The notes below the pieces were generated by a model, which saw nothing but the letters and a program-made list of their open reading frames with translations, searched no databases and was not told the DNA's origin. From contig DEHZ01000003.1 in the NCBI GenBank assembly GCA_002352205.1, positions 94,805-158,804 of the forward strand: a stretch of 64,000 nt of DNA. Reading direction: 5' to 3'. The translations under genes and the position numbers were made by a program. The DNA comes from Flavobacterium sp. UBA2787. Lineage in GTDB: Bacteria > Bacteroidota > Bacteroidia > Flavobacteriales > Flavobacteriaceae. Shown piece by piece: positions 28,127-36,830 of this stretch (the stretch's first letter is position 1; each line of letters begins with the position of its first letter).

Positions 28127-28768
28127 ATGCATTTCCTTTCCGAAGATTTAGAAGATTACGTGACGGCTCATTCGCAAGATGAACCGGAATTATTAGCTCA
28201 ATTAAACAAAGAAACCTACCAAAAAATATTGTTGCCTCGAATGTTGAGTGGACATTTTCAGGGACGGGTTTTGAGTATGTTATCGAAATTAATTCGACCA
28301 ACTTCTATTTTGGAAATTGGAACCTACACTGGTTATGCTACCCTATGTTTATGTGAAGGAATGCAAGAAAACGCCATCGTTCATACCATTGATATTAAAG
28401 AAGAATTAGTTGATTTTCAACGGAAATATTTTGATAAATCGCCTTGGGGAAGTCAGATTGTGCAACATTTGGGTGAAGCTGTAGATATTATTCCAACCTT
28501 AGAAACAAAATTTGATTTGGTTTTTATTGATGCAGATAAAGAAAACTACCTCAACTATTATGAGTTGATTGTGCCGAAAATGAGCAAAGGCGGTATTATT
28601 TTATCGGATAATGTTTTGTGGTCCGGAAAAGTGATTGAGCCTCTGAAAGAAGGTGATTTGAGTACTAAAATTTTATTGGAATACAACCAACGATTGAACT
28701 ACGACCCAAGAGTGGAATCGGTGTTGTTGCCTATTCGAGATGGATTAACTGTTAGTCGGGTGCTTTAA
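28127..28768 (+). CDS. Class I SAM-dependent O-methyltransferase (CCoAOMT-like)
   Basis: 213 residues with the SAM-binding motif ILEIGTYTGYATLCL (61-75) and the metal/catalytic FIDADKENYLNYYE segment followed by LSDNVLWSG, the pattern of cation-dependent catechol-type O-methyltransferases. The bacterial members act on a range of small catechols; the substrate here is not evident. Divergent from rlmN. Its last 4 nt overlap the convergent PAP2 gene. Confidence 0.9.
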   Translation: MHFLSEDLEDYVTAHSQDEPELLAQLNKETYQKILLPRMLSGHFQGRVLSMLSKLIRPTSILEIGTYTGYATLCLCEGMQENAIVHTIDIKEELVDFQRKYFDKSPWGSQIVQHLGEAVDIIPTLETKFDLVFIDADKENYLNYYELIVPKMSKGGIILSDNVLWSGKVIEPLKEGDLSTKILLEYNQRLNYDPRVESVLLPIRDGLTVSRVL

Positions 28769-29334
28769 TTGGTCGGGAAATACTTAGGCTGCATTATTTT
28801 ATAAATACGATAAAATAAAGTTCCGGTAAAAATTCCGAAAATATAGCCTGAAATAATATCTGCAGGGAAATGTAATCCGAGATAAATGCGACTGTAAGCA
28901 AAAATCAATGGAAAAAGGAATAACAAAAATAAATACTTAAAATGTTTTCTAAATAGAAAAAAAATAAAAGTCGTGGTTGCCATTGAATTGGATGCATGAC
29001 CGGAAAAATAGCCAAATGATTTTCGTGCCCAACCTTCTTTCATTCTAATTAAACCTTCTAACGTTGGATCGTTGCAAGGGCGAAGTCTTTCAAACATATA
29101 TTTGGCAAGATTAGTTAATTGGTCTGTGAATGTAATTAAAGCCGCCAAAAAAAGTACTAAAATTCCAAATTGTTTCCAGCCAATTTTTTTGATGATGAAG
29201 TAGAAAACAAAAATAAATATTGGAGACCAATAGATTTGTTTGGTGATGATTAACCAAAATCCATCCCATTGCTCTGAGCCTAAATTATTGAGAAATAGAA
29301 ATAAATCTTTGTCGAGTTGAATGAGTTCTTCCAA
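28765..29334 (-). CDS. PAP2-family membrane phosphatase
   Basis: 189 residues with about five membrane helices. All three PAP2 active-site motifs are visible: KYMFERLRP (K-x6-RP), YFSGHASN (SGH) and SRIYLGLHFPAD (SR-x5-H-x3-D). Family members dephosphorylate lipid phosphates such as undecaprenyl diphosphate or phosphatidic acid; recycling of undecaprenyl diphosphate is plausible but unproven. It follows tatA by 2 nt and is likely co-transcribed. Confidence 0.9.
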   Translation of the reverse strand: MEELIQLDKDLFLFLNNLGSEQWDGFWLIITKQIYWSPIFIFVFYFIIKKIGWKQFGILVLFLAALITFTDQLTNLAKYMFERLRPCNDPTLEGLIRMKEGWARKSFGYFSGHASNSMATTTFIFFLFRKHFKYLFLLFLFPLIFAYSRIYLGLHFPADIISGYIFGIFTGTLFYRIYKIMQPKYFPTN

Positions 29335-29336
29335 GG

Positions 29337-29684
29337 CTAAAATTGTCTTTTAATAGGTCCGGTAATTTGTTCGATGTCTTCTTTTGCTTTTTCTATTTCG
29401 GTTGTAAAGTTGGTGTCAACTCCTGTTGTTGAATTCACTGTGCTGTTAAAACTCTGTTTTACTTTATCAATTTCTTCCGAAATTCCCCCAGTGATGCTAT
29501 TAGTGTCTATTCCGTTAGCTTCGGCACTTTTTGTGATTTCACTTTTAATATCATCGGTGGCGTGTTTCAGTTGACGAAACATTTTGCCTAAGGTTCTGGC
29601 TATTTCGGGAACTTTATCGGATCCGAAAAGCATGAGTACCACTAATATGATGAGTATGAATTCTCCTCCTCCTATTCCAAACAT
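29337..29684 (-). CDS. tatA: Twin-arginine translocase subunit TatA
   Basis: 115 residues from the ATG giving MFGIGGGEFILIILVVLMLF: one N-terminal membrane helix, the FGSDKVPEIARTLGK hinge and amphipathic helix of TatA/B proteins, and an acidic tail. The G-x-x-E pattern near residue 8 and the FG hinge favour TatA. The open frame runs up to 29780, but those 32 extra residues overlap the promoter box and the structured repeat element. tatC is not in the window. Confidence 0.9.
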   Translation of the reverse strand: MFGIGGGEFILIILVVLMLFGSDKVPEIARTLGKMFRQLKHATDDIKSEITKSAEANGIDTNSITGGISEEIDKVKQSFNSTVNSTTGVDTNFTTEIEKAKEDIEQITGPIKRQF

Positions 29685-29706
29685 AATCCTATTGTTGTTT
29701 TGACTG

Positions 29707-29714
29707 CAAATGTA
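29707..29714 (-). promoter_or_regulatory. Probable tatA promoter, -7 box TACATTTG
   Basis: Perfect TAnnTTTG box 23 nt before the tatA ATG on the minus strand, supporting the start at 29684. Confidence 0.5.
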
Positions 29715-29726
29715 CGAAGATTTTTT

Positions 29727-29866
29727 AGCCCTGATAGCAGCGGAAATATTTTGCCGTTTTTTGCTTGATTTTGTTGGCAAAAAAAAGCGACCAGAGGAAG
29801 CTCTTTTTTTGACTTACAAAATCTGCAAAAAACGGTAAAATATTGCAGTGGATAGCAGGATTAGCT
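29727..29866 (+). ncRNA. Structured intergenic element, copy 1 (Flavobacteria repeat, possibly Flavo-1 RNA)
   Basis: A 140-nt element closed by AGC-CCTG pairing with CAGG-att-GCT-type ends and carrying GATAG on both strands of an internal loop. A 20-bp helix follows (29745-29764 with 29825-29844, only one G-T pair), topped by a hairpin whose tip, from GCGACC to GGAAGCTC, is nearly identical to the copy at 55168-55308. It fills the gap between tatA and the M1 peptidase gene. Similar sequences are common between genes in Flavobacteria. Strand is uncertain because the element is nearly self-complementary; naming it Flavo-1 is from memory. Confidence 0.6.
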
Positions 29867-29868
29867 CT

Positions 29869-32124
29869 TTATTTTGATTTATCTAATTCGTCAAATTTTG
29901 ATTTTACTGCTTCTTTTGGCCATGTATTGTTGGTTACATCAATGTCGGCTGTTTCCAATTTTGGATCAAGCTGAATTTTTTTGATTGGCTTTCCGGTAGC
30001 AAAAACTCTCGTAGCTGTTTGATTGCTTTTTCGCCAAATTTGTGCCGGAAAATGATGTGTTTCTGATGTTCCGTCTTCAAATTGTAATTCGACAATAATT
30101 GGCATAATCATTCCGCCCGGTTTATCAAATTCTACTTCGTAGAAATATTTTGGCGATTTTAATTTTGCCTTTTCTTCGGGTGTAAATTTTGTTGAAATAA
30201 ACTCGTTCAGCGAACTGATATCTTCGTTTGCCAATGCTTTTTTGCGGTTATTTTTAAGTTCTTTATGATTGGATTCCACCAAATAAACATAAGGTCCGGT
30301 CGCGGTTCCAAAGCGACCTCTGCGGGCTTTCACATCTTTTAATTCGGTAGTTGGCTCATCGGTTACGAAATATTGCTTGACTTCTTTGATGCCGATATCC
30401 ACATAATCGGTGGAGAAAAACCAGCCTCTCCAGAACCAATCTAAGTCAACGGCTGAAGCGTCTTCCATCGTTCGGAAAAAATCTTCCGGCGTAGGATGTT
30501 TGAATTTCCAACGGTTGGCGTAGGTTTTAAAAGCGTGGTCAAACAACTCGCGTCCCATAATCGTTTCTCGTAAAATATTCAATCCGGTTGCGGGTTTGGA
30601 ATAGGCGTTTGCTCCAAATTGGTGAATGCCTTCAGAGTTGGACATAATCGGTTCTAAAAATCGTTGGTCGCCACTCATATAAGGCACTATTTTGCTCGCC
30701 GGTCCGCGACTTGATGGGTAATTTTCGATAAAATCCTGTTCGGCTAAATATTGCAAAAATGTATCCAAACCTTCATCCATCCAAGACCATTGGCGTTCGT
30801 CGGAATTGACAATCATTGGAAAATAGTTGTGTCCGATTTCGTGGATAATTACGCTAATCATTCCGTATTTTATGCGGTCTGACACAAATCCGTTGGCATC
30901 GGGACGACCGTAATTCCAACAAATCATTGGATATTCCATTCCTTGATCTTCGGCAGAAATAGAAATGGCTTTGTGGTACGGATAATCGAACGTGTGACGT
31001 GAATACGTAATCAACGTTTGAGCCACAGCACGGGTTGAAAATTCTTCCCACAACGGATTACTTTCGTTTGGATAAAGTGAAATCGCCATCACATTTTTGG
31101 TATCCAATTTTACCGCCATTGCATCGTAAATGAATTTTCGGGAAGAAGAAAAGGCATAATCACGCACGTTTTCTGCTCTAAATTTCCACGTTTTTGTTTT
31201 GGTAGAAAAGCCTTTTTCGTTTGCTTTTGCTTCTTCGGGTGTGATGATTAAAACCGGTTTGTCGAATGTTTTTTCAGCTTGTTCGTAGCGTTTGATTTGC
31301 TCTGAAGTAAAAACGTCTTTTCGGTTGAGTAAAACGCCGGTTGCTTCCAGAACGTGATCAGCAGGAACGGTGATGTTAACGTCATAATTTCCGAACGGAA
31401 GAGCAAACTCTCCACGTCCCCAAAATTGCATATTTTGCCAACCTTCTACATCATTATACACTGCCATTCTTGGGAAAAATTGTGCAATAACGTACAATCT
31501 GTTGCCGTCTTTCTCAAATTCTTCGTAGCCGGAACGACCGCCATCTATTCTGTAATTATTGATGTTGTACCACCATTTGATAGAGAAAGAAACTTTTTGA
31601 TTTGGTTTTAAAGGTGTTGGCAAATTAATTCGCATCATCGTTTGATTGATGGTATGTGAAAGTGGTTTTCCAGAAGCATCGTGTACATAATCGATGTTGA
31701 AACCACCATCAAAACTTTCTTGCATATGTTTTTTTACAAAACCATCAACCGGCATTGCACCATCCATTTTTTGACTGTCAATTAATGGTGTTTTTGATTG
31801 ACGGGAACGCATATTTTGGTCTAATTGAACCCATAAATATTCTAATTCATCCGGAGAATTGTTGTGATAGGTAATGGTTTCAACACCGTCTAAACGTTTG
31901 TTTTTATCGTCTAGAACAATATCCATTTTATAGTCAGCTTGCTGCTGATAATAAGCCGGTCCCGGAGCACCGGAAGCCGTTCTGAACATATTGGGTGTAG
32001 CCAATAAATCATACATTTGGCTAAACTTATTGGTATCATACCTACCCGGCTCACGCTTGGTTTGGGTCTTTTCTTGAGCAAATAATAAGGCTGGAACGAA
32101 AAGTAAAAGTAAAAACTTTTTCAT
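29869..32124 (-). CDS. M1-family zinc metallopeptidase (aminopeptidase)
   Basis: 751 residues with a signal peptide (1-16, MKKFLLLLFVPALLFA), so exported to the periplasm or beyond. The zinc site HEIGHN begins at His428, and WMDEGLDTFLQYLAE supplies the third ligand Glu, in gluzincin spacing. An N-terminal M1 beta-saddle domain precedes it. This family removes N-terminal residues from peptides. It is the last gene of an operon that starts with four carboxypeptidase-regulatory-like proteins and a DUF6702 protein, 55 nt behind the latter. Confidence 0.93.
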   Translation of the reverse strand: MKKFLLLLFVPALLFAQEKTQTKREPGRYDTNKFSQMYDLLATPNMFRTASGAPGPAYYQQQADYKMDIVLDDKNKRLDGVETITYHNNSPDELEYLWVQLDQNMRSRQSKTPLIDSQKMDGAMPVDGFVKKHMQESFDGGFNIDYVHDASGKPLSHTINQTMMRINLPTPLKPNQKVSFSIKWWYNINNYRIDGGRSGYEEFEKDGNRLYVIAQFFPRMAVYNDVEGWQNMQFWGRGEFALPFGNYDVNITVPADHVLEATGVLLNRKDVFTSEQIKRYEQAEKTFDKPVLIITPEEAKANEKGFSTKTKTWKFRAENVRDYAFSSSRKFIYDAMAVKLDTKNVMAISLYPNESNPLWEEFSTRAVAQTLITYSRHTFDYPYHKAISISAEDQGMEYPMICWNYGRPDANGFVSDRIKYGMISVIIHEIGHNYFPMIVNSDERQWSWMDEGLDTFLQYLAEQDFIENYPSSRGPASKIVPYMSGDQRFLEPIMSNSEGIHQFGANAYSKPATGLNILRETIMGRELFDHAFKTYANRWKFKHPTPEDFFRTMEDASAVDLDWFWRGWFFSTDYVDIGIKEVKQYFVTDEPTTELKDVKARRGRFGTATGPYVYLVESNHKELKNNRKKALANEDISSLNEFISTKFTPEEKAKLKSPKYFYEVEFDKPGGMIMPIIVELQFEDGTSETHHFPAQIWRKSNQTATRVFATGKPIKKIQLDPKLETADIDVTNNTWPKEAVKSKFDELDKSK

Positions 32125-32179
32125 ATTAAAAATTTAAAGCAACTAAAATAAGCATTTTAGAATTGTAGTTTGATTTTTA

Positions 32180-32683
32180 TCAGTAATTTAACAACTCTTC
32201 ACGATTTTCTAAAGTCAGCAAAGCACTTAATTTTTTACCCAAAATTTGGGTGTGAATGATGTGTTGTTGTTCAGGAAGGAAGTCAAAAAGTGTAGTGTTT
32301 TTTATTTCTAACGAATTTATTTTTGATACATCGCGGATAACGTAATATAAAATAATCACATCTTCTTCGACTTCTTTGTCTAAATAAACAGTTGGTTTTA
32401 TTTTTTTATTGACTTTGATAGAAAAATTTTCATTGAAATAATTCTTCATAAGTTGAATTTCTTCTTCTGATTCTTTCGTTGATCCGATGTAAAATTTCTT
32501 TTTATGTTTTTTTTCTAACGCATTGTTCAAATCATCAATGAAAATTCTGCTAGTGATTTGAATGTTTTTTTTGTCTTGAGCAAAATTAATTTGTGTGACA
32601 GAAACGTAAAATTTATGCATTTCAAACGACGAAATAGCCAATGAAAATACAATCAAAAAAAGAACAAATCTTTTATTTTTCAT
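32180..32683 (-). CDS. DUF6702 family exported protein
   Basis: 167 residues. A signal-type hydrophobic N-terminus (1-19) is followed by the sequence EMHKFYVSVTQINFAQDKKNIQITSRIF-type start that marks the DUF6702 family of Bacteroidota. The early HKFYVS and IDDLNNAL segments are the most family-like. Function unknown. Family members are often beside M1 aminopeptidases, as here, which hints at a shared envelope role (inference). Confidence 0.8.
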   Translation of the reverse strand: MKNKRFVLFLIVFSLAISSFEMHKFYVSVTQINFAQDKKNIQITSRIFIDDLNNALEKKHKKKFYIGSTKESEEEIQLMKNYFNENFSIKVNKKIKPTVYLDKEVEEDVIILYYVIRDVSKINSLEIKNTTLFDFLPEQQHIIHTQILGKKLSALLTLENREELLNY

Positions 32684-32691
32684 AGAAATAA

Positions 32692-33492
32692 TTAATCTTT
32701 TGGAAGTTCTTTGTACTTTTTGCTTTTGCTAATTAAAAAATCAATTAAATCGATTTCTTTGTTCACCGCAAGTAGATTTCTCACACTTGGATCGGAGTCG
32801 CAATAATTCAAAAACAAACCTATTTCTTCTTGTTTCAAACCTAACGTTTCAGTAAAAAAATGATAGGTGAATTTGTCTTTCACTGCTTCTTGGAAATTTT
32901 TATTCGTTGTAAAAACCATCGGTTCACTTTTTGGTTTGTCTTTTGTAAATAATTTGCCGACCATTTTACCTATTTTCACAAAATCCATCCCATATGGAAT
33001 TGATAAATCGCTTGGCATCGCGGTGTTGAATTGTGTAGATTGAAAATCTTTTTCCATTTGCATATCGGCAATTTCTCTACTACTAAAAGCACTTTGTTTA
33101 TCAGTAACTTTGATGTTTTTGGCATCTTTTTCTAAATCACCTGTTAAAGTTGAAGGCGTTACGATAACCTCATCCAATTCGTTGATAAACTCTTCCAATT
33201 TAATTTTTAGAACGATGACTTTAAAATCATTTTCGTTTAAAACCAATTTCTTCGATTTAAAAATTACACTTGAAAAAACTAAGGTATCCGATGGTCTGGC
33301 ATACATTGTAAATAAACCAAATTTATCGGTTACAGCTCCTTTGTTCGAAGAAATATTAAATACCGTAACGTTGTCAATTGCTGTTGAATCGGAAATAATT
33401 TGCCCATTAATAATTTCTCTCGAACCTAATTGTGCAAAAGAAAATTGAGCAAAAAGCAAAGTCAAAAAGAGTAATAGTTTATTTTTTTTCAT
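32692..33492 (-). CDS. Carboxypeptidase-regulatory-like exported protein (divergent paralogue)
   Basis: 266 residues: signal peptide (1-20, ending FSFAQ), a carboxypeptidase D regulatory-like beta-sandwich (about 25-100, start INGQIISDSTAIDNVTVFN), then ELDEVIVTPSTL near 110, which resembles the TonB-box region after such domains in TonB-dependent receptors, then a helical C-terminal domain without barrel strands. It shares layout with the three genes upstream but little sequence in its C-terminal half. It overlaps the preceding gene by 14 nt. Function unknown. Confidence 0.8.
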   Translation of the reverse strand: MKKNKLLLFLTLLFAQFSFAQLGSREIINGQIISDSTAIDNVTVFNISSNKGAVTDKFGLFTMYARPSDTLVFSSVIFKSKKLVLNENDFKVIVLKIKLEEFINELDEVIVTPSTLTGDLEKDAKNIKVTDKQSAFSSREIADMQMEKDFQSTQFNTAMPSDLSIPYGMDFVKIGKMVGKLFTKDKPKSEPMVFTTNKNFQEAVKDKFTYHFFTETLGLKQEEIGLFLNYCDSDPSVRNLLAVNKEIDLIDFLISKSKKYKELPKD

Positions 33493-34195
33493 CTTTTAAA
33501 AAGTTTAAAAAGTCTTGTGCCAATTCTCCTAACAAAAAAGTAACACGTGTTTTATTTTTGGCTTGAATGGCTTGGGCTAAATCAATATCTTCCACCACAT
33601 AAAATTTGAATCCTTTTACATATTCCGCTGGAATTTTAAATGTATTTGTAAAATCTGTATCTTCAAAATTATCATCTAACCAAATGATCATGAATTCCTT
33701 TTTTTCAATTTGAACTTCATTTTTCAACATTTTAGTTCTCCCCGAAATCCAATTCAATACTATATCAACCGGACCAGATGAAGCTGCTCGCAACCTTCGT
33801 TCGGCAGGTGTATATGATTTGGGTGTGTAATTTATTATACCTAAATCTTTTGCATTAATTCTGGAATAATCTGTGACTACCACTTCATCCAATTCACTTA
33901 CTTTGGCGGTCATTACAACTTCAATTTTTTCTGTTTTAATATCATTTGCCGAAATACTTTTTCGCCAATAATTTAAATGAACAGCAGAAAAAACAATCAA
34001 ATCGTCTTCTTTTACATCCAACCAAAACTCACCTTTTTCATTTGTAATGGTTGCCTTTTCCGAAACCAAATTGGTAACATGAATGCCTTCTGCGGAGGCG
34101 TTTTCAACCGTTACAACACCATAAATTGTTTTTTGACCATAGCTAAAAATAGTGGTTAAAATTGAGATTATAAGATACAAAAAAAATCTATTCAT
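33479..34195 (-). CDS. Carboxypeptidase-regulatory-like exported protein, tandem paralogue 3
   Basis: 238 residues. Signal peptide (1-20), beta-sandwich with VTVENASAEGIHVTNLVSEK and DDLIVFSAVHLNYWRKSIS, then ELDEVVVTDYSRINAKDLGI and the YTPAERRLRAA motif, and a helical C-terminal part ending near FLLGELAQDFLNFLK. Nearly every motif is shared with the two genes upstream, so these are recent tandem duplicates. It overlaps the preceding gene by 8 nt and the next by 14. Confidence 0.82.
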   Translation of the reverse strand: MNRFFLYLIISILTTIFSYGQKTIYGVVTVENASAEGIHVTNLVSEKATITNEKGEFWLDVKEDDLIVFSAVHLNYWRKSISANDIKTEKIEVVMTAKVSELDEVVVTDYSRINAKDLGIINYTPKSYTPAERRLRAASSGPVDIVLNWISGRTKMLKNEVQIEKKEFMIIWLDDNFEDTDFTNTFKIPAEYVKGFKFYVVEDIDLAQAIQAKNKTRVTFLLGELAQDFLNFLKDEKK

Positions 34196-34940
34196 CGGTG
34201 TTAAGGTACGTTAAAAATTCATCTGCTAATTTAGAAATACGCAAACTTCCATTAGTAGTATCATTAGAATTAAGGTAATTTATAAATTCGTCGTCATAAA
34301 CTACAAAAACTTTGAAACCGTTTATATATTCTTCCGGAATAGTTAACTGATTGACGTAGAATTCATTTTCATACCAATCGTTCAACTTTTTTAGTAATAT
34401 TTCCTTTTTTTCAATTTGAACCTCTTTTTTTAATTGATTTGTTCGTCCGCTAATTTGATTAATAAGGCCGTCAACACTCATTCCTCCTAACGGAATTAAA
34501 AGTGGGCTGTACCATTTCAATTTTTCGGCTGTTCGCAATCTTCTTTCTGCCGGTGTATATTTTTTTGGTTTATAATCAATAATTCCCAAATCTTGAGCAT
34601 TGATTTTGGTGTACTCTGTGACAACCACTTCATCTAATTTTTGTTCTTTAGTGGTCATAATTACCTCAATAAAACCATTTTTGATATCGTTTTCCGAAAT
34701 ACTTTTTCGCCAATAGTTCAAATGAACAGCAGAAAAAACTAGTAAATCGTCTTCTTTTACCTCCAACCAAAATTCACCTTTTTCATTGGTAACTGTTGCT
34801 TTTTCCGAAACCAAATTGGTGACATGAATTCCTTCTCTAGAAGCGTTTTCAACTTTTACAATACCATGAATCTGCTTTTGGCAATAAGCAAAAACAGTAA
34901 GATGGAAAAAGATTATTGAAAAAAGTAAAATTCTATTCAT
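34188..34940 (-). CDS. Carboxypeptidase-regulatory-like exported protein, tandem paralogue 2
   Basis: 250 residues from the ATG giving MNRILLFSIIFFHLTVFAYC; an ATG two codons earlier (34946) is also open, but the MNR start matches the paralogue at 33479-34195. Layout: signal peptide, beta-sandwich with VENASREGIHVTNLVSEK and DDLLVFSAVHLNYWRKSIS, KLDEVVVTEYTKINAQDLGI, then YTPAERRLRTAEK and a helical C-terminal half. It overlaps both neighbours by 8 nt, consistent with coupled translation. Confidence 0.82.
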   Translation of the reverse strand: MNRILLFSIIFFHLTVFAYCQKQIHGIVKVENASREGIHVTNLVSEKATVTNEKGEFWLEVKEDDLLVFSAVHLNYWRKSISENDIKNGFIEVIMTTKEQKLDEVVVTEYTKINAQDLGIIDYKPKKYTPAERRLRTAEKLKWYSPLLIPLGGMSVDGLINQISGRTNQLKKEVQIEKKEILLKKLNDWYENEFYVNQLTIPEEYINGFKVFVVYDDEFINYLNSNDTTNGSLRISKLADEFLTYLNTDE

Positions 34941-35688
34941 CGGCATTCAGTTTAACTAAATAATCTTCTGCTAATTTTATAATTCGAAAATTACCGAGCA
35001 CTTTGCTGTTTGAATTCAAATAGCCCGTTAATTCCTCATCATAGACAATATAATATTTGAATCCGTCAACATATTCTTCCGGAATTTTAAGTTCAGTGAT
35101 ATAAAAATGATTTTCATTCCAACTATCTAATTTTACGCGGAGAAATTCTTTTCTTTCCACTTCAAGTTCTTCTTTCAACATTTTTGTTCTGCCGGAAATC
35201 CAATTAAACAAAGGGTCCAACGAAATTGATCCGCCTACCATTGTACCTGCTCCCAACGTTGGATCTAAATCGGTTGCGGTTTTCAAACGACGTTCTGCCG
35301 GGGTATAGCTTTTGGGTTTATAATTGATGATTCCCAAATCTTGAGCATTGATTTTGGTATATTCCGTTACCACTACTTCGTCTAATTTCACTTCTTTGGG
35401 TGTAATTTCCACTTCAATAAAACCTTTTTTGATATCGTTTGCAGAAATACTTTTCCGCCAATAATCCAAATGAACGGCAGAAAAAACGAGTAAATCATCT
35501 TCGTTCACTTCTATAGAAAATTCTCCGTTGATGTTGGTTACAGCTGTTTTTTCCGAAACTAAATTAATCACATGAACGCCTTCTGCCGATTGCTCTTTCA
35601 CTACAACTTTTCCTTTTATAGTTGTTTGCGAAAATAGCAATGGAACCCAAAACAAAAAACCGATTATGACAATTTTACTTTTGCTCAT
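34933..35688 (-). CDS. Carboxypeptidase-regulatory-like exported protein, tandem paralogue 1
   Basis: 251 residues and first gene of the six-gene operon. Signal peptide (1-20, ending WVPLLFSQ), beta-sandwich (about 22-95) with SAEGVHVINLVSEKTAV and DDLLVFSAVHLDYWRKSIS, KLDEVVVTEYTKINAQDLGI near 105-125, YTPAERRLKTAT near 135 and a helical tail. The TonB-box-like LDEVVVT with no barrel behind it is the notable point. Function unknown. Confidence 0.82.
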   Translation of the reverse strand: MSKSKIVIIGFLFWVPLLFSQTTIKGKVVVKEQSAEGVHVINLVSEKTAVTNINGEFSIEVNEDDLLVFSAVHLDYWRKSISANDIKKGFIEVEITPKEVKLDEVVVTEYTKINAQDLGIINYKPKSYTPAERRLKTATDLDPTLGAGTMVGGSISLDPLFNWISGRTKMLKEELEVERKEFLRVKLDSWNENHFYITELKIPEEYVDGFKYYIVYDEELTGYLNSNSKVLGNFRIIKLAEDYLVKLNADE

Positions 35689-35865
35689 CGAGCAAACTAA
35701 TTTTATAACTTTCTACCAATTTTTTACAATTTAACAACAAAGTTGAAACAAAATTTTAGTATTCACCACTGAATCAAGTAAAAGTATTACAAATGCTTCC
35801 CAAGAATTTCCCAACAACTTTGTAATTTTTTGTTAATCTGATGAAAATCCAATCGCCACGATGCG

Positions 35866-35873
35866 TATTTTTG
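35866..35873 (+). promoter_or_regulatory. Probable pepE promoter, -7 box TATTTTTG
   Basis: Perfect TAnnTTTG box 15 nt before the ATG at 35888. It lies downstream of the alternative ATG at 35861, which argues against that longer start. Confidence 0.5.
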
Positions 35874-35887
35874 TAAAAACAATACAG

Positions 35888-36595
35888 ATGAAAAACCTAC
35901 TTATTGCCAGCACTTCTACCCTACACGGCGGAAATTACCTCGAGTATTTATTGCCCGAATTACAACTTCATTTTGCACAATGCAAAACTATTTTATTCGT
36001 GCCGTATGCCAGACCGGGCGGAATTTCACATGATGATTACACCTTAAAAGTAAAAACATTTTTTGCCTTGTTAAACAAAGAAGTGAGAGGTTTACACGAA
36101 TTCAATAATCCAACCGAAGCCATCGAAAAAGCGAAAGGTATTTTTACCGGAGGCGGCAACACATTTTTACTCGTTACGCAACTCCACCAAAACAACCAAA
36201 TGCAAACGCTCAAAAAAGTCATCGAAAACGGCACACCTTATTTGGGAACCAGTGCCGGAAGCAACATTTGCGGCCTCACGATGCAAACCACCAACGACAT
36301 GCCGATTATTTATCCGCCGAGTTTTGAAACGTTGGGAGCCATTCCGTTTAATTTGAATCCGCACTACTTGGATGCAGATTTGCAATCGATACACATGGGT
36401 GAAACCCGTGAAACCCGAATCAAAGAGTTTCATCAGTTTAACGCACAACCTGTTATTGGTTTGCGAGAAGGTAGTTGGCTCGATGTAAAAGGCGACCAAA
36501 TTGTTTTAAAAGGAGAATTATCCGCACGATTATTTCTGCAGAATCAAGAAGCGATTGAGGTGGAAAGTGGGAGTGAGATGGAGGGATTTTTGTAA
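35888..36595 (+). CDS. pepE: Dipeptidase E (peptidase S51)
   Basis: 235-residue cytosolic peptidase that cleaves Asp-X dipeptides. The nucleophile is Ser122 in GTSAGSN, preceded by the GIFTGGGNTF motif; NLNPHYLDAD and GETRETRIKEF supply the remaining family residues. Start chosen at MKNLLIASTSTLHGG to match the E. coli PepE start; a longer frame from 35861 would include the promoter box. Monocistronic. A cyanophycinase is the main alternative; length and motifs favour PepE. Confidence 0.9.
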   Translation: MKNLLIASTSTLHGGNYLEYLLPELQLHFAQCKTILFVPYARPGGISHDDYTLKVKTFFALLNKEVRGLHEFNNPTEAIEKAKGIFTGGGNTFLLVTQLHQNNQMQTLKKVIENGTPYLGTSAGSNICGLTMQTTNDMPIIYPPSFETLGAIPFNLNPHYLDADLQSIHMGETRETRIKEFHQFNAQPVIGLREGSWLDVKGDQIVLKGELSARLFLQNQEAIEVESGSEMEGFL

Positions 36596-36830
36596 ATAAT
36601 TTTTCTCACTGAAAACACTGAAAGCACGGAAATAATCTATTATTAGAGAAAATTTTATTAATTTCTAAATAACAATCATAGGTTAATTCAATGGATTACT
36701 ATAAATCAAATAAAAAATTATTTTGTTTATTTTACACACATCAATTTATCGAAGTTGTATCTGTAGCATATAAATCAAACAAGTATTTAAATATGTATTT
36801 TATATATTTATTTTTACAATAATCGGCTCA

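Noticed and set aside
28056-28301. N-terminal extension of rlmN by 82 residues
   Set aside because: It runs antisense through the start of the O-methyltransferase gene and upstream of the TATTTTTG box; family proteins begin near MNTTKKDIRAL.
36596-36830. Possible small gene or RNA in the gap after pepE
   Set aside because: Only AT-rich sequence with short frames; no hairpin, box or homology-like signal found.
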